DNA of 42,594 nucleotides from Candidatus Zixiibacteriota bacterium (GCA_020051695.1 JAGVQM010000034.1:1-42594), one strand, 5' to 3'; numbered from the stretch's first letter, positions 16,604-25,706 are shown. The notes: a model not told the origin generated them from the sequence alone. Numbers and translations: made by a program.

Positions 16604-16938
16604 GTAACATGGTCAATTGAAGAAAAGTCGGCAAGTTGTTTGTGGACCCAACTCGTTGAATTCCTTTCTTTGCCGCACCTGCTTAAATCAGTTTAAGTCG
16701 CTATGGTTCATTATCTTTCGCAAATCATATTTGATTGCCTGCGTCATCCCTGCTGCGGGCACAATGGTAACACACGCCAACGTGGAATCTTGCGAATCCG
16801 GGGTGGTTTATCTTAATCCCTCGTCTCCGCGAGATCCACTTTTCCGGTGTGATACGATTTGCAGATATTGGATAAAGCCCCTGCAGGTAACCGCCGATAT
16901 ACGCAACGAAGGGCTGGTTTTACGCAAGTGAGGCACCG

Positions 16939-18357
16939 ATGGATAATGGGGTGAAATTACTGATCATCGATGATGATCCGAAAGTATCCTGGATCCTCTC
17001 GGAAGGGCTTTCCGAAGAGTTTCAGGTGCTCTCGGCGCGGGACGGGTCGGAGGGTATTCAGGTTGCCTCGACTGAAAAACCCGAATTAATCCTGCTGGAT
17101 ATCCAGATGCCGGGGATGACCGGCCTGGACGTGCTGCAAAAAATCAAGGCTGCGAGGCAAAGCTCCGATATCATCATGCTCTCCGGGCATGGTGATATCA
17201 AGAATGTCGTCGAATCGATGCGGCTGGGGGCTTCGGAGTTTATCTCCAAGCCGTTCGACGTCAAGGAAGTCGAAATCCATCTGCGCAATATCATGCGCAA
17301 GCGCGAACTCGAGGAAAAAGTCGAGGAACTCGAAAGCGCGCTGGGGCGCGGCAAATCACCGCTGGACAATATGGTCGGCGATACGCCGGAAATGGTCAAA
17401 ATCAAGAACTTGATCGAGGAGATCGCCGACAGCGAGCTGACCGTGCTCATCCGTGGGGAAAGCGGCACCGGCAAGGAGATCGTCGCGCGCCTAATCCATG
17501 AGCTGTCATCGCGGAAAAAGGAAGCGTTCACCAAGGTCAACTGCGCGGCCATTCCCCGCGATCTATTGGAGGCCGAACTATTCGGTTATGAAAAAGGCGC
17601 ATTTACCGGCGCCAACCGGACCAAACCGGGACGGTTCGAAGTCGCCAGCAAGGGCACGATCTTCCTCGATGAAATCGGCGAGATGCCGATGGAGCTGCAG
17701 TCGAAACTGTTGCAGGTGCTCGAACAACAGGAATTCGTCCGGGTGGGCGGGGTGCAGAATATCAAAGTGGATGTCCGCATTGTCTGCGCTACGAACCGCA
17801 ACCTCGAAGAGGCGATGGCCGCCCGCGAGATGCGCGACGATTTGTATTATCGGTTAAACGAAATCACGATTACCCTGCCGCCGCTGCGCCGCCGTGCGGA
17901 AGATGTCCCCCTGTTGTGTGACATATTTATCCGGAAATACAACACGCAGTATCATAAGGAATTTTCCGGGTTGTCGCCGGAAGTCATGGAGCGGCTGCTG
18001 GAGTTCTCCTGGCCGGGCAACGTGCGCCAGTTGGAAAACCTGGTGAAGCAGGTGGTGGTGCGGGATGATGAAAGTATCATCGATGATATCATCAGCCGCA
18101 ACGCGACGATCCTGCAGCCGGTCGAGACCGTGGTTGCGCATAATCCGGGCGACGCGGCCGGAGGGGACGGCGAACGGCCGTACTCACTGAAAAAACGCGT
18201 AAGTGAAACTGTGGCCCGCGAGGAGATTTCCCTCATCAGCGAGGTCCTGCGCAAGACCAACTGGAACCGGCGCAAAGCCGCAGAAGTGCTCGAAATCTCT
18301 TACCGCTCGCTGTTGTACAAAATCAAAGAATACTCTCTTTCGGCCAGCGAACTCTAA
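16939..18357 (+). CDS. Sigma-54-dependent response regulator, NtrC family
   Basis: Phosphorylation-controlled activator of sigma-54 promoters. The receiver domain (1-120) has the acidic pocket DDD at 11-13, the phospho-acceptor D54 in LILLDIQMPG and the conserved K104 in FISKPF. The AAA+ domain follows, with Walker A GESGTGKE (173-180) and the sigma-54 contact loop GAFTGA (220-225). The C-terminal Fis-type helix-turn-helix contains NWNRRKAAEVLEISYRSLLY. At 472 residues it is a full-length family member. The start is preceded by GAGG. No histidine kinase is adjacent, so it is an orphan regulator here. The presence of GAFTGA says it really works with sigma-54. Confidence 0.96.
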   Translation: MDNGVKLLIIDDDPKVSWILSEGLSEEFQVLSARDGSEGIQVASTEKPELILLDIQMPGMTGLDVLQKIKAARQSSDIIMLSGHGDIKNVVESMRLGASEFISKPFDVKEVEIHLRNIMRKRELEEKVEELESALGRGKSPLDNMVGDTPEMVKIKNLIEEIADSELTVLIRGESGTGKEIVARLIHELSSRKKEAFTKVNCAAIPRDLLEAELFGYEKGAFTGANRTKPGRFEVASKGTIFLDEIGEMPMELQSKLLQVLEQQEFVRVGGVQNIKVDVRIVCATNRNLEEAMAAREMRDDLYYRLNEITITLPPLRRRAEDVPLLCDIFIRKYNTQYHKEFSGLSPEVMERLLEFSWPGNVRQLENLVKQVVVRDDESIIDDIISRNATILQPVETVVAHNPGDAAGGDGERPYSLKKRVSETVAREEISLISEVLRKTNWNRRKAAEVLEISYRSLLYKIKEYSLSASEL

Positions 18358-18655
18358 GTCCGGCCCGGCGGTAATCATAATCGGGCAGGGACTTGCACCG
18401 AATATGTAAGACCTTGCAAAACCCGGACATTTTCTCTTGAAAACGACGGTTTTACACTGTCCAAAACCCCCGGCATTCGGAGCAGCCCGTCCGGCGCAAC
18501 CTCGCGCCGGTATTGAGTATCGACCGTTTTGCCACCGCCGGCAGCCCGCGATCCCGCATCTTTCCCGCAGGGACGGCATGGATGTTGCTGAATCGTGCCG
18601 TCAAAGCGGTTGACCACACCACTTGGGCGCAGTGGTCCCCGGAAAGCATAGTTGA
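18358..18655. other. Intergenic region with a GC hairpin
   Basis: 298 bp without a gene. CCGGCGC and GCGCCGG (18491-18510) form a 7-bp stem with a 6-nt loop but no T-run. The bases upstream of 18656 show only a weak GGAAAG ribosome binding site. No sigma-54 consensus was found. Confidence 0.4.
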
Positions 18656-19189
18656 ATGATTACACCGGACGACAACACTTTCACCGAGGATGATTTTGAA
18701 GCCGAGAATTTGGCCGGCGATTTGCCCCAACGGCTCGAAGTGTTCACGTACAGCCACCGCCGCTTTGCAGTCCGGGCTGCCCAGGAATTGTATCGTGCCG
18801 AGCGCTACCGGCAGTATCTCTCGCTCATTACAGTGCGGGGCGATTTGCTGGGACTGGCCGGTCCCAATGGGTCGCGCAACGGCGCCCCGGCAATTTTGCA
18901 GGACCTGGCTTACATGGTCCGCAGTGATTGCCGGACCTCGGACCTGGTCTCCGGTGTGGAGGACGGAAAATTCGCGATCCTGCTGGTTGAGACCGGCCCG
19001 GAAGGCGCGCAGCAGTTCCTCGCGCGGCTGGAAACGATGGTCGGCCTGTTTTTGGCCGGTGGGAACAGCCCCTCCGGGTACAATACCCTGCCGGTGGAAG
19101 TAGTCACGTTCCCCGACCAGGGGTGCAATGTCATCTCGCTCGGGGCTTCGCTGGAATCGTTATACCGCCGTTCCAGTGTGCGCTCCTGA
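18656..19189 (+). CDS. Degenerate GGDEF-like protein
   Basis: The 177-residue protein ends in a region that follows the GGDEF fold pattern: LQDLAYMVRSDCRTSDLVSG (81-100), then EDGKF at 102-106 in the GGDEF position followed by AILL, and GPEGAQQFLARLE. The active-site motif is replaced, so diguanylate cyclase activity is unlikely; it may be a binding or regulatory module. The first 60 residues are acidic and helical and resemble nothing I know. The ATG has weak GGAAAG upstream. It follows the NtrC regulator on the same strand by 298 bp, so the two may be functionally linked but are probably transcribed separately. The GGDEF relation is by eye. Confidence 0.6.
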   Translation: MITPDDNTFTEDDFEAENLAGDLPQRLEVFTYSHRRFAVRAAQELYRAERYRQYLSLITVRGDLLGLAGPNGSRNGAPAILQDLAYMVRSDCRTSDLVSGVEDGKFAILLVETGPEGAQQFLARLETMVGLFLAGGNSPSGYNTLPVEVVTFPDQGCNVISLGASLESLYRRSSVRS

Positions 19190-19209
19190 TGTCTCACGCT
19201 GTTTTCTTC

Positions 19210-19632
19210 TTACATCCCGGCTTTGATCTTCGCCGCCTGACCGTCCAGGGCAAAACGATTCGGCATGGCGCGATTAGCGCTGCTGAAGCGAAATCCCGCG
19301 CGGTCGCCGGAAAGCCGGGGAATGACATGCAAATGTAAATGAAAGACCTCCTGTCCGGCAACGGCGCCATCGGCCAGCAGCAGGTTCGTTCCCTCATCGG
19401 GGATATCGCTGTTGCGGATGGCCCGCTCGATTTGCATGGCGACCTGGAAAATCCGGCCGCCGATCGCCGGAGGGAGGTCCCGCAGTGACGGGTAATGACC
19501 TTTCGGAATGACCAGCGTGTGACCGGGATTGACCGGGAAGATATCCATGAAAGCCAGCACCTCGTCATCCTCGTACACCACGCTGGCCTGGGCTTCGCGG
19601 CGGATGATGCTGCAAAAAATACAATCGTCCAT
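19210..19632 (-). CDS. HIT-family nucleotide hydrolase/transferase (HINT-like)
   Basis: Small cytosolic enzyme that hydrolyses nucleoside phosphoramidates or dinucleotides. It has 140 residues. The histidine triad HLHLHVIP uses H98, H100 and H102. The N-terminal CIFC (C4, C7) is the usual zinc pair of this subgroup, and NPGHTLVIPKGH (35-46) is conserved. The C-terminal extension, about 30 residues after the triad, is basic. It converges with the degenerate GGDEF gene (20 bp between stops) and is transcribed alone. Confidence 0.93.
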   Translation of the reverse strand: MDDCIFCSIIRREAQASVVYEDDEVLAFMDIFPVNPGHTLVIPKGHYPSLRDLPPAIGGRIFQVAMQIERAIRNSDIPDEGTNLLLADGAVAGQEVFHLHLHVIPRLSGDRAGFRFSSANRAMPNRFALDGQAAKIKAGM

Positions 19633-19763
19633 GCTCCCGCCCCGTGATTGGGGTTTACATTTATTTCAATGAGGGATATATAGAATAAAGGGGGACAGGG
19701 AGCAACACTGGAAATGTCGCGGAAAACACGGTCACATGATCATTTTACCGCAAAGGAACGACG

Positions 19764-20522
19764 ATGAACGACAAAACGTATCCCGCATCTTTTGCGGAAT
19801 TATCGCATGAAGAACTGGTCAGGAATGTATTGGACGGCATCCGCCGCACCATTGCGCATTACGGGATCTGGTTTCGCGAAGTCGAGCACCAGTTGGGCGG
19901 GGAGAAAGCGCGTGAGGTGGAAGCCGAGGCCGGGGACCTGGCCTGGGACATTATCCTCAAACGGCTGGCCGAGGTGCTGGGTTTCGAAATCGACCACGGC
20001 GTCCCGCGCACCCTGTGGGAAAAAAGCGATGAACAGTTGCAAACCCTGCTGAAAGCGGTAGCGGTCAACTGGCTGGTCAATGATGGTGTGTGGTTTCAGG
20101 CCGTTGAGAAACGGCACGGTATGGATTGCGCCAAGCGTTGCAATGATACCGCCTGGGCCCGGCTGTCGCCCTATGAGGCCACCCGGATTAAAAAACTCCT
20201 CGGACTGCCTGATCGACCCGGTTTGGCCGGATTGAAAACTGCGCTGCAATTCCGGCTGTACGCGAAAATCAACGAACAATCATTTGAAGACGTCGATGAA
20301 CGATCATTCATTTTTCGCATGAACGACTGCCGGGTGCAAAGCGCGCGCAAGCGCCGGGGGCTGGATGATTACCCCTGCAAATCGGGCGGGTTGGTGGAAT
20401 ACACGACATTTGCCGCGACGATTGATCCGCGCATTACGACCGAATGTCTCGGCTGTCCGCCGGATGAGCATCCTCCCGAGTGGTTCTGCGCGTGGAAATT
20501 TACCCAAGAAGAGGGGTTGTAG
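19764..20522 (+). CDS. DUF6125-like cysteine-containing cytosolic protein
   Basis: 252 residues, no signal peptide or membrane helix. The N-terminal half is helical, with a repeated pattern (GIWFREVEHQLG and GVWFQAVEKRHG) that suggests an internal duplication. The C-terminal third carries conserved-looking cysteines in MNDCRVQ, DYPCKS, TECLGCPPDE and WFCAW, which may bind a metal. I recognise the ending as that of a widespread uncharacterised family (DUF6125, distantly like L-2-amino-thiazoline-4-carboxylate hydrolases); this is from memory. AAGGA lies 7 nt before the ATG. It stands alone between a HIT gene and a convergent DUF2807 gene. Function unknown. Confidence 0.7.
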   Translation: MNDKTYPASFAELSHEELVRNVLDGIRRTIAHYGIWFREVEHQLGGEKAREVEAEAGDLAWDIILKRLAEVLGFEIDHGVPRTLWEKSDEQLQTLLKAVAVNWLVNDGVWFQAVEKRHGMDCAKRCNDTAWARLSPYEATRIKKLLGLPDRPGLAGLKTALQFRLYAKINEQSFEDVDERSFIFRMNDCRVQSARKRRGLDDYPCKSGGLVEYTTFAATIDPRITTECLGCPPDEHPPEWFCAWKFTQEEGL

Positions 20523-20565
20523 TCCAGCGACCTGCCGGGCAATTCACATCTTAACCTGCCCAGCA

Positions 20566-21405
20566 CTAAATGCCGCGCGAGCGCCGGCTGCCGCCGATTC
20601 TTCGTACGTCCCCCGAACTATTTTCCCGGGCATCCACTTTGGGATCCCCGGCGTATTGCACGTCACCGCTGCTGGAAATGTCCGCGCCCAGGTAATCGCT
20701 GACCTGGATAATGGCATTGCCGCTGGAGGAGATGCTCACCTCCGCCTCGCGGCTGGCCAGGTCGCGGGCGCGGTAATCGCCGGAACTGCTGATACTGATA
20801 TCCTGCGTTTCCACCTCGCCGCCGGCGATGCGGATATTGCCGGAGCTGCTGATATCGACAGCGATTGATGTGGCATGCAGCTCGCCCATCGTGACATCAC
20901 CCGAACTGTTGATGGTGATCCGCACATGTCCGGCTTCCAGATCGCCCAGGTCCAGACAACCGGAGCTGCTGACTTTAATGACGAACTTGTCGGCCTTCAA
21001 ATCCGGCGCCTCGATGTCGCCACTGCTGGAGATTGTAATTGCTTCCAGTTCCCGGACTGTCATGTAATAATTGATTGCCCGCCGCGTGCGTAAGCTGACG
21101 TTGCGGGTGTCGATAGTCAGCTCGCCGCCGGTGACATCGGTTTCGATATATTCCAGCAGGTTTTCCTCGGCCTCGATTTCCAGCAAGGTGGTATCGCCGA
21201 TTTCAATATACAGTGTGCCGATGGTGCCCAGTTCGACGGCGTTGATTTCGCCGACCGGCCGCTTTTCCGAGAGCAGTTTGCCCGAGCCACGGACCGTGCG
21301 GTGGTTAAAAATTGAGCCGTCCAACCCCACACAACTGTTCATTCCGGCGAACAGGAATACCGCTAGCCCGATAAGTACCGGCATTTTTTTTATCGCATCC
21401 TCCAT
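20566..21405 (-). CDS. DUF2807 (head GIN domain) secreted or lipid-anchored protein
   Basis: Exported protein of unknown role, annotated in this family as a putative auto-transporter adhesin head domain. The start is taken at ATG 21405 (279 residues). An ATG at 21384, with GGAGG 14 nt upstream, would give a shorter signal peptide. The N-terminus is a signal sequence ending in MNSC, a possible non-ideal lipobox. The body has eight copies of a [SN]SSG[DNC] turn spaced about 15-20 residues, the pattern of stacked beta-helix rungs. A basic serine/arginine-rich tail ends it. It converges with the DUF6125-like gene. The GIN-domain call rests on the repeat. Confidence 0.85.
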   Translation of the reverse strand: MEDAIKKMPVLIGLAVFLFAGMNSCVGLDGSIFNHRTVRGSGKLLSEKRPVGEINAVELGTIGTLYIEIGDTTLLEIEAEENLLEYIETDVTGGELTIDTRNVSLRTRRAINYYMTVRELEAITISSSGDIEAPDLKADKFVIKVSSSGCLDLGDLEAGHVRITINSSGDVTMGELHATSIAVDISSSGNIRIAGGEVETQDISISSSGDYRARDLASREAEVSISSSGNAIIQVSDYLGADISSSGDVQYAGDPKVDARENSSGDVRRIGGSRRSRGI

Positions 21406-21542
21406 ACACAAAATCAAATGTCATCTGATTATCAGTACGGAAAAGGGGGCGGGAGGTTGCCTGGGACAAGACAGACTTCGGTCTTTATGTGGTAAAACGT
21501 TATAGGATTTGGACGTACGAGGTCTCGGCTAGGATGGCAGAT

Positions 21543-23108
21543 TCATAACCGAAAATGCACAAACACCTCCGGCAGCGTGTCGATCAGGTCCCCGGCGGCC
21601 ATGGAAATCTGCCCGAGTTCATCTGCGGCCAGGTCGCCGGCCATGCCGTGCAGGTAAACCCCGCAACAGGCGGCGTCCAAGGGGGAGAGGCCCTGACCCA
21701 ACAGCGCGACGATAATCCCGGTGAGCACATCGCCCGTGCCGCCGGAGGCCATCCCTGCATTGCCGGTGGGATTGAGGCAGGCGATGCCGCCGGGATCGGC
21801 GACAAAGGTCGGCGCTCCTTTAAGCACGCACACGCAGTTGAACATCTGCGCGGCTTGTTGCGCCCAGGTTTTGCGGTCGGCGATGATTTCATCAAGCGGC
21901 GTGCCGATAAGGCGGGATAGCTCCCCGACGTGGGGCGTAATGATCAGCGGTGCGGAGTTTTGTTTTAAAACCGTGTTGTCCTTGGCAAAGGTGTTGAGGC
22001 CGTCGGCGTCGAGCACAGTCGGGATAGTCCGCCGGGCAATGACCCGCCGCACCAGTTCCTGAGTTTCGAAATGCTGCGAAATCCCCGGTCCGACCGCCAG
22101 GGCGTCAATATCCTCAAGATATTTCATGACTTCACCCAGTGCGCGCCGCGCCAGTGTGCGCTTTTTGCCGACTTCAGGCAAGGGCCGGGTGAGCGCCTCG
22201 GTAAGTTTGATTTCCAGAATATCGTTCAGCGACTCGGGGCAGCCGACATATACCAGTCCCGCCCCCGAGCGCACCGCCGCATTCCCGGCCAGCGCGGCCG
22301 CACCGGTCATGCCTTGCGAACCGGCCAGGATAAACACTTTGCCGCAGGAGCCCTTGTGGGCATCCGGGGCACGTTCGGGCAGCGCGGCATTAACGTAGTC
22401 CTCGGAGATTACATATGCATTGATCTTTTCCCCGGTTATTGCCTGCGGGGGGAAACCGATATCGACGGTTTTCAGCAACCCCGTCAAGCCGCGCCCGGGA
22501 TGGAGATAATGGCCATACTTGGGGCAGCCGAAAGTTACGGTCAATTCCGCGGCGATTGCCTCGCCCTCGATCTCGCCGGTATCGGCATGCACGCCGGAAG
22601 CGATATCGACCGCCACCACCGGCTTACCGGCGCCGTTGATCGCCCGCACCACGGCGGCAGCTACACCTTCGATTGCGCCTTTGAATCCGGTGCCGAAGAT
22701 GGCATCAACGATAATGTCAAAATCGGCAAACGCGGGGATATCATTTTCATTCAAAATTTCAGTGACCGCGGATTTATCGTTTAACCGTTCGTAATTGGTC
22801 AGCGCATCACCTTTGAGCCGGGTTGTTTCGCCAAGGAGAAAATACGACACCTCCGCGCCCCATTCGCTCAGATAGCGGCCGCAGACGAAGCCATCACCGC
22901 CGTTGTTCCCCCGCCCGCAGACCACCGCGATGGAGGTGTCGCCGCATTCGCCCTGTAGCAGCTCATCACGCAGGTGTTCGGCGACGCCACGCCCGGCGGC
23001 TTCCATCAAGTCCAGGCCGGGAATGCCCATCCCCTCGATGGCCCGTTTATCGATATTTTGCATTTGCCCGGCGGTGACGAGGGGGGGCATGTATCTCGGT
23101 GCGGTCAT
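21543..23108 (-). CDS. nnr: Bifunctional NAD(P)H-hydrate epimerase / ADP-dependent NAD(P)H-hydrate dehydratase
   Basis: Repairs damaged NAD(P)H hydrates: the N-terminal half epimerises R- and S-NAD(P)HX, and the C-terminal half dehydrates the S form with ADP. The ATG at 23108 gives 521 residues, the usual length of the fused bacterial form; an upstream TTG adds three. GRGNNGGDGFVCGRYL marks the epimerase. LAGSQGMTGAAALAG and NPTGNAGMASGGTGDVLTG mark the ribokinase-like dehydratase. It is last in the minus-strand run, 53 bp after pyrF. It shares NAD chemistry with the sirtuin at the head of the run, though not with the genes between. Confidence 0.95.
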   Translation of the reverse strand: MTAPRYMPPLVTAGQMQNIDKRAIEGMGIPGLDLMEAAGRGVAEHLRDELLQGECGDTSIAVVCGRGNNGGDGFVCGRYLSEWGAEVSYFLLGETTRLKGDALTNYERLNDKSAVTEILNENDIPAFADFDIIVDAIFGTGFKGAIEGVAAAVVRAINGAGKPVVAVDIASGVHADTGEIEGEAIAAELTVTFGCPKYGHYLHPGRGLTGLLKTVDIGFPPQAITGEKINAYVISEDYVNAALPERAPDAHKGSCGKVFILAGSQGMTGAAALAGNAAVRSGAGLVYVGCPESLNDILEIKLTEALTRPLPEVGKKRTLARRALGEVMKYLEDIDALAVGPGISQHFETQELVRRVIARRTIPTVLDADGLNTFAKDNTVLKQNSAPLIITPHVGELSRLIGTPLDEIIADRKTWAQQAAQMFNCVCVLKGAPTFVADPGGIACLNPTGNAGMASGGTGDVLTGIIVALLGQGLSPLDAACCGVYLHGMAGDLAADELGQISMAAGDLIDTLPEVFVHFRL

Positions 23109-23161
23109 ATTAGCCAATCTGTGCTCTGTAATTGTGTTATTTTACTCTTCGGCTTCCCGGT

Positions 23162-23974
23162 TCAGCCATTGAGTGCTTCGTTAATTGCCGTCCGGTATTC
23201 CAGCGCCTTTTTCCGCGCCTGCTGCGCAAAGTCCTCGCCGTTCCCGGCGTAGATGATGTCCCGGCTGACATTAAACACCGCCCGGAGGGTGCCGTTGGCG
23301 GTTGCAACAGCGACCGCGGCTTTAACCTCCCCGCCCTGCGTGCCCAGTCCGGGGACCAGCAGCGGCCCGTCGGGGAAGGCCGCGCGGATTGCACGCAATT
23401 GGTCAATATGCGTGGCCCCGGTGACCAGCCCGACCTCGCCTTGTTCCCGTAGTCGGCGGGACATGACGATCACCCGCTCATATAAAGCCGGGGTTTGTCC
23501 TGCGCCAAACTGCAGATCGGCGGCGCCCGGATTGGAAGTCACACATAACACGAAAATACACTTGCCCGAGAATTCCAGAAACGGTTCCAGCGAATCCCGG
23601 CCCAGATAGGGGCTGACCGTGGCGGCATCCGCGCCGAGATGGTCAAAAAGAAACCTGGCGTACATCCGTGATGAATTACCGATATCCCCGCGTTTGGCAT
23701 CCAGAATAACCGGGATATTTTCCGGCATCTCGGCCATAATGTTTTCCAATTGCCGGATGCCGTCCGCGCCGTACGCCTCGAAAAACGCCAGGTTCGGTTT
23801 ATAGACACAGGCGATATCTTTGGTCGTCGCGATGATCTCACGGCAAAATTCATAGAGAAAATCTTTTTTGTCCCGCAGGTGGGTGGGGATTTTTTCGCGC
23901 TGGGGATCCAGTCCCACGCACAGCATACTGTTGTTGTCCTGTTGCGCCTGCTGTAATTTTTCGAAAAAGCTCAT
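23162..23974 (-). CDS. pyrF: Orotidine 5'-phosphate decarboxylase
   Basis: Last step of UMP synthesis: OMP to UMP plus CO2. I start it at ATG 23974, which overlaps the pyrD stop by 4 bp (ATGA), giving 270 residues. The frame continues upstream, but that part overlaps pyrD and is not protein-like. The catalytic motif LDAKRGDIGN is at 91-100 (D92, K94), and SPYLGRDSLEPFL follows. This is the longer subgroup (about 270 residues) seen in actinobacteria, myxobacteria and relatives. It is coupled with pyrD and pyrK. Confidence 0.97.
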   Translation of the reverse strand: MSFFEKLQQAQQDNNSMLCVGLDPQREKIPTHLRDKKDFLYEFCREIIATTKDIACVYKPNLAFFEAYGADGIRQLENIMAEMPENIPVILDAKRGDIGNSSRMYARFLFDHLGADAATVSPYLGRDSLEPFLEFSGKCIFVLCVTSNPGAADLQFGAGQTPALYERVIVMSRRLREQGEVGLVTGATHIDQLRAIRAAFPDGPLLVPGLGTQGGEVKAAVAVATANGTLRAVFNVSRDIIYAGNGEDFAQQARKKALEYRTAINEALNG

Positions 23975-24888
23975 GATAGTTCGATCGCTCCTATCAGGTC
24001 GGTGACGCGCGGGACCTGGTGTGTCCGCAGGTAGTCGCGCAGTTGATCGACCGCGTCCACACAAGCGGTCGGTTGCCGGAATGTTGCGGTGCCGACTTGC
24101 ACGGCGGTCGCGCCGGCCAAAAGGAATTCCACGACGTCTGCGCCGGAACATATCCCGCCGATCCCGATCACCGGAATTTTCACGGCGCGCGCAATTTTCA
24201 TTACACAGGCCAGGGCCACCGGTTTGATCGCCGGGCCGGAAAGGCCGCCGGTGATGTTCGATAACCGGGGACGGCGTGTCTCGATATTGATCGCCGTACC
24301 GACCAGCGTGTTGATCGCCGAGACCGCATCCGCGCCGCCGTCCTCGGCCGCCCGCGCCAATGCGGCAATGTCGTGCGTATTCGGGGTCAGCTTGGCGATC
24401 AACGGCAGTGTGGCGGCTTTTCGCACTGCCGCAACACATTCCGTAATCCACCGGGGATCGGCGCCGTTGTCCAACCCCTCTTTGACATTGGGGCAGGAGA
24501 GGTTCAATTCCAGAAAATCGATGCCCGGGATGCCGGCCAGCCGCCGGCCACAAGCCACATAATCCCCGGTCTCGCGCCCCACCACATTGACGATGATCCG
24601 GGTCCCCGACTGGCGCAGGAACCCCAGCTTATCGGCAATGAATCGTTCCAGCCCGACGTTTTGCAACCCGATGCAGTTGAGCATGCCGGCGGCGGTCTCG
24701 GCCAGACGAGGGGCGGGATGACCGGAGCGCGGCTCGAGCGAGATCGATTTGGTGACAAACCCTCCCAGTTTTTTCAAGTCGAGCACCTGCGCCAATTCCT
24801 CACCGGTGCCGCAGGTCCCTGAGGCAGTCATGATCGGGTTGGCCAGGGTGACTCCGGCAATGGTTACACGCAGATCGGGAGCTTTCAT
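23971..24888 (-). CDS. pyrD: Dihydroorotate dehydrogenase, class 1B catalytic subunit
   Basis: Oxidises dihydroorotate to orotate with FMN. The ATG at 24888 (GGAGGTG 5 nt upstream) gives 305 residues. A catalytic cysteine, C132 in NLSCPN, marks class 1. The adjacent pyrK marks subclass 1B, which passes electrons to NAD. GLSGPAIKPVAL and GIGGICSGADVVEFL are the phosphate/FMN-binding segments. It overlaps pyrK by 4 bp upstream and pyrF by 4 bp downstream, so the three are translationally coupled. Confidence 0.97.
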   Translation of the reverse strand: MKAPDLRVTIAGVTLANPIMTASGTCGTGEELAQVLDLKKLGGFVTKSISLEPRSGHPAPRLAETAAGMLNCIGLQNVGLERFIADKLGFLRQSGTRIIVNVVGRETGDYVACGRRLAGIPGIDFLELNLSCPNVKEGLDNGADPRWITECVAAVRKAATLPLIAKLTPNTHDIAALARAAEDGGADAVSAINTLVGTAINIETRRPRLSNITGGLSGPAIKPVALACVMKIARAVKIPVIGIGGICSGADVVEFLLAGATAVQVGTATFRQPTACVDAVDQLRDYLRTHQVPRVTDLIGAIELS

Positions 24889-25706
24889 AAAAGCACCTCC
24901 CGCGCGTCGAAAACCGGGCCGTCGTAACACACTCGTTTGTATTTATCGTACCCATCACATGCAGGATTCGCGGCAACGACACATCCCGAACAAACCCCGA
25001 ACCCGCACGCCATCATCTCTTCCAGTGACAATTGTCCCCGGCAGTGGTTTTGCGCAAGCCATCCCTGCAACGCCCGCAGCATCGGAACCGGTCCGCAGCC
25101 ATACACCATCGTCTCGGCGGGAGACCGTTTTTTTTCGCTGAACGCCTTGTCCAGCAACTGGACCACGTTACCGTGAAAACCGAATGAACCGTCATCGGTA
25201 GACCACAACCGTTGCACACCATCGATTTTCGGAACACGCAAGCGCTCGGTTTTGCTCCGCGCCCCGACCAGCAGCGTAATGTCCGGCGGAGACTTTTTCT
25301 TATTGGCCATTAAACGTCTGGCCCAGAAATCCAGCGGCGGCAGACCTACCCCGCCGGCGACGAGCAGCACATGCCGGCAGCCGTCCGGCAGAGTAAAGGT
25401 ATTGCCCAGCGGCCCAAGAACCGGCAGTTCCGCTCCGGCATCCAACCCGGCGAGCTGTGCGGTCCCCCGGCCGACCACCGCGAACAGGATGGAAAATGTC
25501 CCCTGCCGCGGCACGGTGGAAAACACCGACATCGGCCGGGGCAGAAACGGTTCAATGCCCGGTGCGGTGAGGACCTGGACGAATTGGCCGGGTTGCGCCT
25601 GCCGGGCGATTGGCCGGTGAAGAAAGGTCAGGATATATGCGGTAGCGCTTGCTTTGGTCTTACGGACCACTCGGGCCGGACTACTGGTTGTTAAATGCGG
25701 GATCAT
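24885..25706 (-). CDS. pyrK: Dihydroorotate dehydrogenase electron transfer subunit
   Basis: FAD and 2Fe-2S protein that takes electrons from PyrD to NAD. The ATG at 25706 gives 273 residues; an adjacent in-frame TTG precedes it. The flavin-binding RPMSVFS is near 57-63, the NAD-binding GGVGLPPL follows, and YGCGPVPML is conserved. The C-terminal cluster ligands are the cysteines in CGFGVCSGC and the later RVCYDGPVF. It overlaps the end of the TPR lipoprotein gene by 26 bp, which ties that protein to the pyrimidine genes. Confidence 0.95.
   Translation of the reverse strand: MIPHLTTSSPARVVRKTKASATAYILTFLHRPIARQAQPGQFVQVLTAPGIEPFLPRPMSVFSTVPRQGTFSILFAVVGRGTAQLAGLDAGAELPVLGPLGNTFTLPDGCRHVLLVAGGVGLPPLDFWARRLMANKKKSPPDITLLVGARSKTERLRVPKIDGVQRLWSTDDGSFGFHGNVVQLLDKAFSEKKRSPAETMVYGCGPVPMLRALQGWLAQNHCRGQLSLEEMMACGFGVCSGCVVAANPACDGYDKYKRVCYDGPVFDAREVLL

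Larger units (their letters stand above)
16297..16938. other. Divergent intergenic region between the OPT transporter and the NtrC-type regulator
   Basis: 642 bp without a convincing gene. A TTG-started 104-residue frame at 16617-16931 has no ribosome binding site or recognisable fold. The region carries two strong dyads, listed separately (16531-16554 and 16578-16603), and a CGTCA/TGACG hairpin near 16490-16503. It should contain promoters for both flanking genes; no clear -35/-10 or -24/-12 box could be assigned. Confidence 0.5.

Noticed and set aside
16617-16931. A 104-residue frame upstream of the NtrC-type regulator
   Set aside because: Starts at TTG with no ribosome binding site, composition looks random, and the region carries dyads expected of regulatory DNA.
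21470-21485. An intrinsic terminator of nnr
   Set aside because: AGAC-CGAA-GTCT has only a 4-bp stem and no T-run on the correct strand.
23975-24553. An N-terminal extension of pyrF
   Set aside because: It lies wholly over pyrD in another frame, is Arg/Gly-rich like a shadow frame, and the ATG at 23974 with the ATGA overlap explains the start.
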